Assembly (NCBI GenBank): GCA_964502465.1
Contig: CAZCWX010000717.1
Span: 1 to 13,572, forward strand
Source of the DNA: CAZCWX01 sp964502465
GTDB taxonomy: Bacteria > Desulfobacterota > Binatia > Bin18
DNA length: 13,572 nucleotides
Direction of reading: 5' to 3'
Made by a program: the position numbers and the translations under genes
Shown here: positions 6,606 through 13,106 of the stretch, in pieces
How the letters are laid out: each line of letters opens with the position of its first letter
Numbering within the stretch: position 1 is the first letter of the stretch
The notes under the pieces: model-generated
The model's input: the letters and a program-made list of their open reading frames with translations, nothing else
Databases searched by the model: none
Told to the model about the DNA's origin: nothing

Positions 6606-7766
6606 TCAGCCCCAGAGACGCCGGGTCGCGAGTCGGGCGCCTTCGCTGCAGGCTTTCAACTTGGCCCACACGACGTCCTCGGCAACCATCTCCCAGCCAG
6701 CAAAGGTGCCAAAACCGCAATCGCTCCCGGCAATGACACGGCTACGGTCCCCCACCACCTCAACTACCTGGCAAAGCCGATCGGCCACCACTTCTGGGTG
6801 CTCGACATAATTGACGGTCGAGTCAATCACGCCTGGGATCAAGAGCAGCGAATCCGGCAGCGGATAGTTCTTGAACACCCGATACTCGTGCTGATGTCGG
6901 GGGTTCGCGAGTTCGAGTGAGAGAGCGCCAACTTTTGCCTGATACAGAATCGGCAGAATATCCTCGAGCGGGACGTCATGGGTATGCGGTCCATCATAGT
7001 TGCCCCAGCAAATGTGTAATCGCACTCGATCTGGCGGAATATTTTGTATGGCAGTGTTGAGGGCAGCGATATGAATTTCAACGATTTTCTGGAACTCCTG
7101 CACCGATTTATCCTGAAAGAGGAACGTGCGCTCCATGGCCAGATCCGGTGCATCGAGTTGGAGGATCAGCCCCTGAGCATGTATGTACTCGTATTCTTTC
7201 TTCATCTGCTCGGCAATGGCAAAGACGTACCGTTCGTGCGAGTCGTAGTAGACATTCAGCATCGTGGTGGCGACGATGCCTGGCGCAGCCGCAGTCATGA
7301 AACGCTCGGTGAATTGTTGCGCAGTCTGGTCCGCACAGCGGCGAAAGAGCGCGCATTCTTTCTGCACGTCGCTCAGGTCTTCGTAGTGGACCTCGGCCAC
7401 CGCTTGCGGGGCATTAAAGACTTTGGCTCGTATCATGCCTCGCGCTTGCAACATCCGGACGAAGCCTGGAAATTCGCGCATGTCCTGCGGAGTCGGTCGT
7501 TTGCTCTCACCGCCAAACCCCCGCATGCGCTGTGGCACATAGGTTTGAAAGCCAATACGCGGCTGCTCACCATCGTTGCCAATGTCGATACCAGCTTCAA
7601 GTTGTTTGTGGATAACGTGGCGGACGGCCAGTTCGGCTTGCCGCTCCAACTCCGTCAAGTCTACAGCCTCGCCTTGTTCCTGCCGAAGGAGGAGATCGGT
7701 GAGCGTTGGATTCCGGGGCAGACTGCCAACATGAGTGGTGAGAATGCGCGTGTTGCTCTTTTGCAT
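6606..7766 (-). CDS. MetE C-terminal-like zinc methyl/thiol transferase (cobalamin-independent methionine synthase II family)
   Basis: A 386-residue single barrel of the UROD/MetE-like superfamily, about half the length of true MetE. It opens with ILTTHVGSLPR as in this family. The zinc ligands are recognisable: His251-x-Cys253 in LHICWGN, Glu285 in LSLELA and Cys350 in GSDCGFGTF. GVIDSTVNYVEHPE (312-325) is the conserved segment between them. Such proteins activate a thiol on zinc for alkyl transfer. Known relatives include core methionine synthases and epoxyalkane:coenzyme M transferase, so the substrate is open. ATG 7766 is preceded by AGGAAGAGG. The ORF extends upstream to a GTG at 7970, but that part overlaps the 3' end of the ADH gene and a repeat. 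It follows the ADH gene by 77 bases. Confidence 0.85.
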   Translation of the reverse strand: MQKSNTRILTTHVGSLPRNPTLTDLLLRQEQGEAVDLTELERQAELAVRHVIHKQLEAGIDIGNDGEQPRIGFQTYVPQRMRGFGGESKRPTPQDMREFPGFVRMLQARGMIRAKVFNAPQAVAEVHYEDLSDVQKECALFRRCADQTAQQFTERFMTAAAPGIVATTMLNVYYDSHERYVFAIAEQMKKEYEYIHAQGLILQLDAPDLAMERTFLFQDKSVQEFQKIVEIHIAALNTAIQNIPPDRVRLHICWGNYDGPHTHDVPLEDILPILYQAKVGALSLELANPRHQHEYRVFKNYPLPDSLLLIPGVIDSTVNYVEHPEVVADRLCQVVEVVGDRSRVIAGSDCGFGTFAGWEMVAEDVVWAKLKACSEGARLATRRLWG

Positions 7767-7787
7767 GGGGGACCTCTTCCTATGATG

Positions 7788-7822
7788 TTGATGTTCGTGC
7801 TTCGACAGAGTCGAAGGGTGGC
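7788..7822. repeat. diverged copy of the 4527-4545 palindromic repeat
   Basis: GATGTTCGTGCTTCGACAG at 7790-7808 is the exact reverse complement of 4527-4545. Here it continues differently, forming its own small hairpin TTCGAC-AGA-GTCGAA (7801-7815). It occupies the gap between the ADH and MetE-like genes, just upstream of the MetE-like ribosome site. Confidence 0.7.
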
Positions 7823-7843
7823 TCAGGGAATTGCCGTACCTCG

Positions 7844-8950
7844 CTAAAATTGCACGATGGACCGTACGCCTTCGGCTCGCTCCATATATGCGAAGGCAGA
7901 ATTGATCTGATCGAGCGGCATCGTTCGTGACACTAAGGCGTCGATCTTGATCTTGCCTTCCATATACCACTCGACCAGCTGAGGAGCACGAGTACGGCTC
8001 TTAGCACCCCCAAAAGCGGTGCCAGTCAGGTGACGCCCAGTAATCAGGAAACGAGGAACCACTGAGAGTTCGGCTCCAGCCGAAGCCACACCAATGATCG
8101 TACAGCGACCGCCCCCCATGCGGCACGATTCAAACGCCTGACGCATGACCGCTGTGTTACCGGTGGCTTCGAAACTGTAATCCACCCCGGAGCCGCCCGT
8201 AAGATCCAACACGGCCTGAGTAGGGTTCCCCTCACCCGCGTTCACCGTGTCTGTCGCACCAAACTCTCTGGCGGATTGCAACCGTCCCAGGCTCAGATCT
8301 ACGGCAATAACCTTCTTCGCACCGGCCAGACGACAACCTTGGATCGCATTCAAGCCGACAAAGCCACAGCCGAACACCGCGCAGGTGCTGTTCTCTTTCA
8401 CTTTGGCCGTCCACAGCGCCGCACCGATGCCAGTCGTTACACCACAGCCGATCAGGCAGACCTTGTCGAGCGGCGCGTCTTTACGGATCTTGGCCAGGGC
8501 AATCTCAGGCACCACAGTGTACTGGGCAAAGGTCGAAGTCCCCATGTAATGGTGCACCCTGTTGCCGTGCCAATGCAGCCGGCTTGTGCCATTGGGCATC
8601 ACGCCTTGGGCCTGAGTGCCACGGATTGCCAGACACAAGTTGCTCTCGTCGGAGAGGCAGTGCGTACATTTCCCACACTCAGGAATATAGAGCGGAATCA
8701 CATGATCGCCGACGGCTACCGACGTCACTCCTGGTCCGATAGCCTCAACTATTCCTCCACCTTCGTGCCCCAGGATTGCGGGCCACAGCGCTGAGGGATC
8801 GAGCCCACTCATCGTATAGTAATCGGTATGACACACCCCCGTAGCAACGAGACGTACCAGCGCCTCACCTGCAGCCGGCGGATCAATGTCTACTTCATCC
8901 AGTACTAAAGGCTTTTTTGGCTCATCGAAGATTGCGGCACGCATTTTCAT
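7844..8950 (-). CDS. zinc-dependent alcohol dehydrogenase, class III-like (S-(hydroxymethyl)glutathione dehydrogenase family)
   Basis: A 368-residue medium-chain dehydrogenase. The catalytic zinc residues are Cys40 (GVCHTD), His62/Glu63 (GHEGGG) and Cys169 (CLIGCG). The structural zinc cysteines are 92, 95, 98 and 106 (CGKCTHCLSDESNLC). The NAD fold is FGCGFVGL (193-200), with Asp218 ending the next strand, which favours NAD over NADP. Class III signatures are strong: MPNGTSR, HYMGTSTFAQYTVV and TAFGGAKSR. Asp51 and Arg110, which in class III enzymes contact S-hydroxymethylglutathione, are kept, but the usual Glu two residues after the Asp is Ser53 here. The ATG at 8950 has AGGAGGG 6 bases upstream. 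It lies between the CoA-transferase (149-base gap) and the MetE-like gene. The substrate may be a thiol adduct or another alcohol. Confidence 0.9.
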   Translation of the reverse strand: MKMRAAIFDEPKKPLVLDEVDIDPPAAGEALVRLVATGVCHTDYYTMSGLDPSALWPAILGHEGGGIVEAIGPGVTSVAVGDHVIPLYIPECGKCTHCLSDESNLCLAIRGTQAQGVMPNGTSRLHWHGNRVHHYMGTSTFAQYTVVPEIALAKIRKDAPLDKVCLIGCGVTTGIGAALWTAKVKENSTCAVFGCGFVGLNAIQGCRLAGAKKVIAVDLSLGRLQSAREFGATDTVNAGEGNPTQAVLDLTGGSGVDYSFEATGNTAVMRQAFESCRMGGGRCTIIGVASAGAELSVVPRFLITGRHLTGTAFGGAKSRTRAPQLVEWYMEGKIKIDALVSRTMPLDQINSAFAYMERAEGVRSIVQF

Positions 8951-9099
8951 AGCAGTCCCTCCTGTCGTTCGTGTTCAGCGGATAGACCCCAGCAACAACG
9001 GGCGTCACAAGCACGTTCCTTTTACGCCAAGCTGGGAAAGCGGACAAGCAGAGAAGCGGAAGGACAACGACGGGCTGAGGGACAAAAGAGCCCCTACCG

Positions 9100-10326
9100 C
9101 TACTTGTTTTCTGCAAACAAGATGCCTTGTGCGGCCAATGCGGCTACCTGATCGGGGGTATACCCTAACTGCGTATTGAGCACTTCGGCGTTGTGCTCGC
9201 CTAAAAGAGGCGCCTGAATGGCAGGCAATTCAGGAAAAGCAGAAAACTTGAGTGGAAAGCCGGGAATCGTCACCTCTCCGAGCAGAGGGTCTGGCACGGT
9301 GCGGACCATGGCCCGCGCTTTGAAATATGCATGAGACAAGGTATCGACAATAGACATTACCGGTGCGGATGGGATCCGGTGCTCCTCCAATACGTGCAAC
9401 GCGGCCTCGTCGTTGGGAAAGGTGTGCAGCCACTCTTCTATCCGCGCCACTAATTCTTTTTGATTTTTGCCCCGGTCTGCACCAGTGGCAAAGCGCGGAT
9501 CATGCATCAACTCTGGTTTCCCCATAGCGCGGACCAGGCTTGGCCATTGTCGGTCAAGGACCAGGATCACAATCCAGCCTTGGGGGCCTTTGAATGTGCC
9601 ACACGGACAGACGAGAGGATGGTGTGAGCCGGCGCGAAACGGCACGAATTGCCCCCCGCTGGCGGCATGCGCCTGGATATTCACCTCGTGCATGTGATAC
9701 AGGGCATCTACCATTGCCATGTCAATATGTTGTCCCACCCCAGTCTTCTCGCGGTAATACAACGCGTAGCCCAACGCAGCAAAAGCATGCACTCCGCTAC
9801 TCACATCGGCAATCCCTAAACCGACGAATTGGGGGGGACCGTCCGCCGGACCAGTCATGTGCATAATGCCAGAAAAAGCCTGAGCGATAAGATCGTACCC
9901 TACCTTGTGGGAGAGAGGGCTCTGACGGCCAAAGGCTGAGATCGATACCATGATGAGCTTGGGATTGATCTTCTTGAGCGAAGCGTAGTCGAGCCGACGT
10001 TTCTCCAAGACACCTGGACCGTAATTTTCCACCACCACGTCTACAGTCGTCACCAAAGAACGAAGCAGATCTAACGCTTCCGGCTTGGCAAAGTCCAAGC
10101 ACAGGCTCTTCTTCCCACGATTCTGTTGAACGAAATACGCACTGCGCCCATCTTTCATGAACGGCAGTAAGCGTGAAGGATCACCCATCGGGGCTTGTTC
10201 AACTTTGATGATGTTCGCCCCCATCTCTGCCATGAGCCGGGTGACCGTAGGGCCAGCTAAGTATTGGGTGAAATCCAACACCCGGCAGTCAGACAGCATA
10301 AGCGGGAGTTTTTGGGTGTTATCCAT
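9100..10326 (-). CDS. CaiB/BaiF family III CoA-transferase
   Basis: A 408-residue family III CoA-transferase, normal length. It moves CoA between carboxylic acids through an aspartyl-CoA anhydride. Motifs in order: VLDFTQYLAGPTVTRLMAEMGANIIKVE (17-43), GDPSR (48-52), QNRGKKSLCLD (68-78), VVVENYGPGVLEKR, VGYDLIAQAFSGIM (142-155), GIADVSSGVHA with Asp174 at the position of the catalytic aspartate of formyl-CoA transferase, and REKTGVGQHIDMAMVDA. The substrate acid cannot be read from sequence. The ATG at 10326 has GAGGAA about 11 bases upstream and begins 5 bases after the preceding gene's stop, implying co-translation. A longer ORF from 10404 would overlap that gene and is rejected. Confidence 0.93.
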   Translation of the reverse strand: MDNTQKLPLMLSDCRVLDFTQYLAGPTVTRLMAEMGANIIKVEQAPMGDPSRLLPFMKDGRSAYFVQQNRGKKSLCLDFAKPEALDLLRSLVTTVDVVVENYGPGVLEKRRLDYASLKKINPKLIMVSISAFGRQSPLSHKVGYDLIAQAFSGIMHMTGPADGPPQFVGLGIADVSSGVHAFAALGYALYYREKTGVGQHIDMAMVDALYHMHEVNIQAHAASGGQFVPFRAGSHHPLVCPCGTFKGPQGWIVILVLDRQWPSLVRAMGKPELMHDPRFATGADRGKNQKELVARIEEWLHTFPNDEAALHVLEEHRIPSAPVMSIVDTLSHAYFKARAMVRTVPDPLLGEVTIPGFPLKFSAFPELPAIQAPLLGEHNAEVLNTQLGYTPDQVAALAAQGILFAENK

Positions 10327-10331
10327 AATCG

Positions 10332-11219
10332 CTACATTTCCTCTGCGGCAGAAAGAACAGGTACCTCGTAGTGCCAGGTCAACGTCAACACGGTGTCTCC
10401 CCACGGTTGCGACATCACTTCAGACTCTGGTGTGAGTTCTGTTGGCACCTCAGGGTAGCGGCGTCGCGCTTCGGCCAGGGCCAGAGCCAGTAATGCCGAT
10501 TGGTCAGGAAGAGCCGACCCATCGGTCTGCGGGACCAGTTCGGATGCGTGCAGAGTAACAGAGAGCGTTACTCGCATCGATGATGAACTGCGAGGCGGGG
10601 GGGAAGCAGCCTCAACCTCTACGGTTTCCACAGGCGGTGGAAGGACTTCTCGTTCAATGATTGCAGGTTTGGTGATGACACGGGGCTCTTCTCGTTGCTC
10701 TGGGGTAGACACTTCACTCTGCGCTAAAGGGGTTGCGGTTTCTGCTTCAGGGACAGGCGTGAGATTCTCTTCGTAACGGCTGTCAGTTTCCCGTTGCGGC
10801 TCTCGCTTCTTCCCGCGGCCACGCGACCGCCTTCCCTTGCCACCTCGCTCTTCGCGTTCTTCTTGCTCAGGTTCACGCCTTTCTTCAGGCTGCGCTTGTT
10901 GCGTCGCCCGTCGCTCCCCCAAAGAAAATCCTACAGCGAGAAACTGCACCTCATCAGTAGAGAGACCGTCAAGGATTTCCTCAGCGAGGTCCTCAGCTTT
11001 CTCTTCACTCTGCGCCTCAACATCAAAGTCGGCCATGACAGTGAAATACAGCGCCGCCGCCGATGGGGCATATGGACCAAGCCCACCACTGGTATCGTAT
11101 TCATAGAGAAGCATACGCGGGTGGTGCAAGGTTTTTAACAGCGCGGCCGCAGCACGGTCCGCTCCTTCGAGTGAGAACTCGCGGGCTTCAAAAACAGCAA
11201 GAGCATGAAAGTATGGCAT
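10332..11219 (-). CDS. two-domain protein of unknown function with a charged low-complexity linker
   Basis: The 295-residue ORF is not recognised. Residues 1-100 form a compact alpha/beta-looking domain (LAVFEAREFSLEGADRAAAA, ALYFTVMADFDVEAQ, VQFLAVGFSLGE). Residues about 102-212 are low complexity: first Glu/Arg-rich with a basic cluster (GGKGRRSRGRGKKRE), then Glu/Pro/Thr-rich. Residues about 215-290 form a second beta-rich domain (MRVTLSVTLHASEL, ALALAEARRRYPE, DTVLTLTWHYEVP). No signal peptide or membrane segment is seen. The basic patch could bind nucleic acid or another acidic partner, which is speculation. A good promoter lies 20 bases upstream. The stop is 5 bases from the CoA-transferase start, so it heads that transcript, though its sequence does not suggest an enzyme. 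Confidence 0.75.
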   Translation of the reverse strand: MPYFHALAVFEAREFSLEGADRAAAALLKTLHHPRMLLYEYDTSGGLGPYAPSAAALYFTVMADFDVEAQSEEKAEDLAEEILDGLSTDEVQFLAVGFSLGERRATQQAQPEERREPEQEEREERGGKGRRSRGRGKKREPQRETDSRYEENLTPVPEAETATPLAQSEVSTPEQREEPRVITKPAIIEREVLPPPVETVEVEAASPPPRSSSSMRVTLSVTLHASELVPQTDGSALPDQSALLALALAEARRRYPEVPTELTPESEVMSQPWGDTVLTLTWHYEVPVLSAAEEM

Positions 11220-11238
11220 AAGGTTGTAGAGTGTTCTC

Positions 11239-11267
11239 TATATAAGATTCAGGCCGTCTTTTCGCAA
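11239..11267 (-). promoter_or_regulatory. sigma70-type promoter for the 295-residue gene / CoA-transferase run
   Basis: On the minus strand TTGCGA (11267-11262) is followed by exactly 17 bases and then TATATA (11244-11239). Transcription would begin near 11232, giving a leader of about 13 nt before the ATG at 11219. This would drive the minus-strand metabolic genes downstream. Confidence 0.5.
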
Positions 11268-11295
11268 GGGCGGAACGTGAGCGTGTTGTTCATGC

Positions 11296-11324
11296 TAGAC
11301 CTGAGCTCAATTTCAGAGTAAACT
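11296..11324 (+). promoter_or_regulatory. candidate promoter for the + strand structured RNA
   Basis: TAGACC (11296-11301), a 17-base spacer, then TAAACT (11319-11324): four of six consensus positions in each box. It points at the structured region and would start near 11331. It is divergent from the promoter at 11239-11267. Confidence 0.33.
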
Positions 11325-11469
11325 AGTGGTATTGGTCGGGCCTACACAAGCCCCTTGCGCTACGATTCCTGTAATCCGGCAGGACGGGAGCGGCCCAAGC
11401 CTCGGGCCGGCAATTCGGCGGCCGGTTCCTGGCTGAGCGGAAACTGGACCCGCAACGGGTGCGCCGAGG

Positions 11470-11485
11470 AAGGAGGTGATCCAGC
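11470..11485 (+). promoter_or_regulatory. hyper-extended Shine-Dalgarno (16-base complement of the 16S rRNA 3' tail)
   Basis: AAGGAGGTGATCCAGC is the exact complement of the near-universal 16S 3' end GCTGGATCACCTCCTT. It is followed directly by ATG, with the GGAGG core 9 bases before it, an ideal spacing. CTGGA at 11444-11448 can pair with TCCAG at 11480-11484 and loop out the site. Confidence 0.6.
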
Positions 11486-11527
11486 ATGATATCTTCTACG
11501 GTGAGCTGTGAGGTGGTGGCCTCCTAG
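11486..11527 (+). CDS. 13-residue micro-ORF (leader-like peptide)
   Basis: ATG to TAG encodes MISSTVSCEVVAS. Its only strong support is the preceding full-length complement to the 16S tail at ideal spacing. Codons 10 to 13 (GTG GTG GCC TCC) form the 5' arm of the 70-nt hairpin, so a translating ribosome would open that hairpin. This is the geometry of a leader peptide, but no gene follows on this strand. The same frame stays open after the TAG for about 50 codons, which I regard as chance in GC-rich sequence. The function is unknown. Confidence 0.35.
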   Translation: MISSTVSCEVVAS

Positions 11528-11585
11528 GCCGACGTACCCAAAAGTCTTTGGGGTGGTCGCTTGGGAGATCCAGGCACCACCGAAC

Positions 11586-11646
11586 CCCCGACAGCCCGCT
11601 TTCACCGGCGGGACACCCCCTGGGTTGTAACACTGTCGGGGTTTTC
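11586..11646 (+). terminator. intrinsic terminator of the + strand RNA
   Basis: CCCCGACAG (11586-11594) pairs perfectly with CTGTCGGGG (11633-11641) and is followed by TTTTC. An inner hairpin CCCGC/GCGGG (11595-11599 with 11608-11612) lies within the loop. The T-run is on the + side only, so the element ends a + strand transcript rather than the minus-strand ABC1 gene whose stop codon it overlaps. Confidence 0.6.
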
Positions 11647-12978
11647 ATTGTGTGTCACCAGATAGGGTATCAGAGTCGTAAACAAGTTGACCTCTGAGTC
11701 GAGTTGTTTCCCCACACCACTGAGGAGCCCCATGACTCGTCCAACCAAAACCAGGTCCCCTGGGGCTTCGACGATGGGATCTTGGCGAAACGCCTGAGAT
11801 AATTCGTGGTTAAAGTGCTCAACCATGCCTGGATCTGCATAAGCTTTATTCTCTTTTACCGAATGCCCCAGCATCGCTTCCCCTAACACCAGCAAGCTCT
11901 CTGAGCCGCCATTTTTCGTCACAAACCCGAGGCGACGAAATGAGGCGACGATTTCATCAGTATCCTGCGTAACAATTGCTGTCGTCAGCCTGGCCATTTC
12001 CGCGGGAAATTCCGGCGGTAAATCTTTGGTGAGACCAAAATCGAGAAAGACTAACCGGGGCCCCGGTTGAACCAAGAGATTACCGGGATGCGGGTCAGCA
12101 TGAAAAAGTCCATCGAGCAGGATCTGTTGTAAATAGGCTTCAGTCAGCATCTGGGCAACCGCACGAGGGTCAATACCAGCATGCCGTAACGCCTCGACAT
12201 CAGTGACCTTAATGCCATCCATGAATTCCATCACCAGCAGGCGTGGAGTAGTATATTCCCAGTAAATACGTGGCACAATGACAGTGTTTCCTCGGGCGGC
12301 GAAGTTGCGACTGACCATCTCGGCATTTTTTCCTTCATGGACAAAGTCGAGCTCGAGCGGGATATAGCGACGCAGTTCTCTGATAATGAAACGAAAATCG
12401 TACCGCGGCTCCAGACGCGCCAGCCACTCAACAAAAAACGAAACATTCCGCAAGTCGAGATCAACCAGGGCGGCAATATCCGGATACTGAATTTTCACCG
12501 CCACCCTGCTGCCATCACACAGAGTTGCTTCGTGCACCTGCGCGAGCGAGGCCGCGGCGATAGGTTCGGGAGTAAAAGACGAGAACACCTCTGCGAGTGG
12601 CTTCCCAAGTTCTTCTGCAACACGTTGCTTCATCAGTGGAAATGAACGTGGTGGCACACGGTCGTGCAGACGTGAAAGGACCTCAACATACTCCTGCGGC
12701 ATAATATCGGCCCGCGAACCGATGAACTGACAGGCTTTGACCAGCCATCCTTCGAGGCGAAGGGCCGTACGATAAATCAGCTCGGCGCTGCGGCGGTGAT
12801 GCCGAGCGTAGCGTTCCTCCAGACCATGACGAGCGAAAAACCGCTCGTATAACTGAATGAGTTTATATCCACTGTAGATGCGAACCACCATCTGCGCGAT
12901 GAGCAAGAAACGGACGATTCGCACCCGACGAGCTAAGGAGCGTTCACGGTGATCATTGACGTCAGCAACATAGGTCAT
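11602..12978 (-). CDS. AarF/ABC1/UbiB-family atypical kinase-like protein
   Basis: An atypical protein-kinase-like ATPase of the family involved in ubiquinone and isoprenoid lipid metabolism. Using numbering from the longer start at 13020, motifs are KACQFIGSRADIMP (95-108, the KxGQ region), the alanine-rich loop PIAAASLAQVHEA (153-165), VAVKIQYP with Lys176, LELDFVHEG (222-230), the catalytic loop FHADPHPGN (306-314) and FLDFGLTK with the DFG aspartate (327-329). The KxGQ motif reads KACQ, with Cys replacing the conserved Gly. No C-terminal membrane anchor is evident, though a hydrophobic stretch occurs near residues 36-47. I prefer the ATG at 12978, with AAGG 7 bases upstream, giving 458 residues. 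The ATG at 13020 (472 residues) has AAGG only 2 bases away. A promoter with TATAGT (13055-13050) fits either start. Confidence 0.92.
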   Translation of the reverse strand: MTYVADVNDHRERSLARRVRIVRFLLIAQMVVRIYSGYKLIQLYERFFARHGLEERYARHHRRSAELIYRTALRLEGWLVKACQFIGSRADIMPQEYVEVLSRLHDRVPPRSFPLMKQRVAEELGKPLAEVFSSFTPEPIAAASLAQVHEATLCDGSRVAVKIQYPDIAALVDLDLRNVSFFVEWLARLEPRYDFRFIIRELRRYIPLELDFVHEGKNAEMVSRNFAARGNTVIVPRIYWEYTTPRLLVMEFMDGIKVTDVEALRHAGIDPRAVAQMLTEAYLQQILLDGLFHADPHPGNLLVQPGPRLVFLDFGLTKDLPPEFPAEMARLTTAIVTQDTDEIVASFRRLGFVTKNGGSESLLVLGEAMLGHSVKENKAYADPGMVEHFNHELSQAFRQDPIVEAPGDLVLVGRVMGLLSGVGKQLDSEVNLFTTLIPYLVTHNENPDSVTTQGVSRR

Positions 12979-13043
12979 GTTTCTGCCTTGGCCTCGTTTC
13001 CATCTTCTTTTCGAGAACATTACCTTACCGTAACAGAAAAGCC

Positions 13044-13085
13044 GAAGGCACTATATGCCAACCTGGTCTTTTGCAAAATGCCTTC
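13044..13085. promoter_or_regulatory. divergent promoter region with a 7-bp inverted repeat
   Basis: GAAGGCA (13044-13050) and TGCCTTC (13079-13085) form a perfect inverted repeat. On the minus strand TTTGCA (13077-13072), 16 bases, then TATAGT (13055-13050) make a plausible promoter for the ABC1 gene, with -10 and -35 enclosed by the repeat arms. The arrangement looks like an operator. Confidence 0.4.
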
Positions 13086-13106
13086 AAATAGGCTAATCGA
13101 GCGTTA

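Larger units (their letters stand above)
11331..11646 (+). ncRNA. candidate structured small RNA with embedded 13-codon ORF
   Basis: No protein-coding gene fits this gap, but the + strand is densely structured. Hairpins include CGGCCC/GGGCCG (11391-11396 with 11404-11409), ACCCG-CAA-CGGGT (11448-11460) and a 70-nt irregular hairpin at 11512-11581. The last pairs GGTGGTG+CCT with AGG+CACCACC, then CCTAGG with CTTGGG, CGAC with GTCG, and ACCC+AAA with TTT+GGGT, about 27 pairs. An extended Shine-Dalgarno and tiny ORF sit between the hairpins, and an intrinsic terminator closes the unit. The 5' end is inferred from a moderate promoter. The 3' end overlaps the last 45 bases of the oppositely oriented ABC1 gene. 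I know no RNA family that matches. There is no downstream + strand gene, so a cis-leader role is unlikely. Confidence 0.5.

Noticed and set aside
7767..7970. 68-residue N-terminal extension of the MetE-like protein
   Set aside because: It would start at GTG inside the ADH gene and translate a palindromic repeat. The ATG at 7766 has a good ribosome site and begins the family-typical sequence.
9071..9095. Weak hairpin GGGCT/AGCCC after the CoA-transferase stop
   Set aside because: Five base pairs, no T-run; insufficient to call a terminator. The rest of the 8951-9099 gap shows nothing.
10327..10404. 26-residue N-terminal extension of the CoA-transferase
   Set aside because: Overlaps the upstream gene; the ATG at 10326 has a ribosome site and the usual family start.
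11460..11600. Minus-strand 16S rRNA 3' end fragment
   Set aside because: Only 16 bases (plus CCGTAG nearby) match the 16S tail. The conserved GAAGTCGTAACAAGG and helix 45 are missing, so this is not an rRNA remnant of any length.
11360..11605. 81-residue minus-strand ORF opposite the structured RNA
   Set aside because: Composition (G/H/R/P-rich) fits an antisense reading of hairpin-rich DNA, and the T-run terminator and Shine-Dalgarno point to the + strand.
11486..11670. TAG read-through product extending the micro-ORF by about 50 codons
   Set aside because: No recoding signal known to me for TAG here; the extension crosses the terminator and runs antisense to the ABC1 gene.
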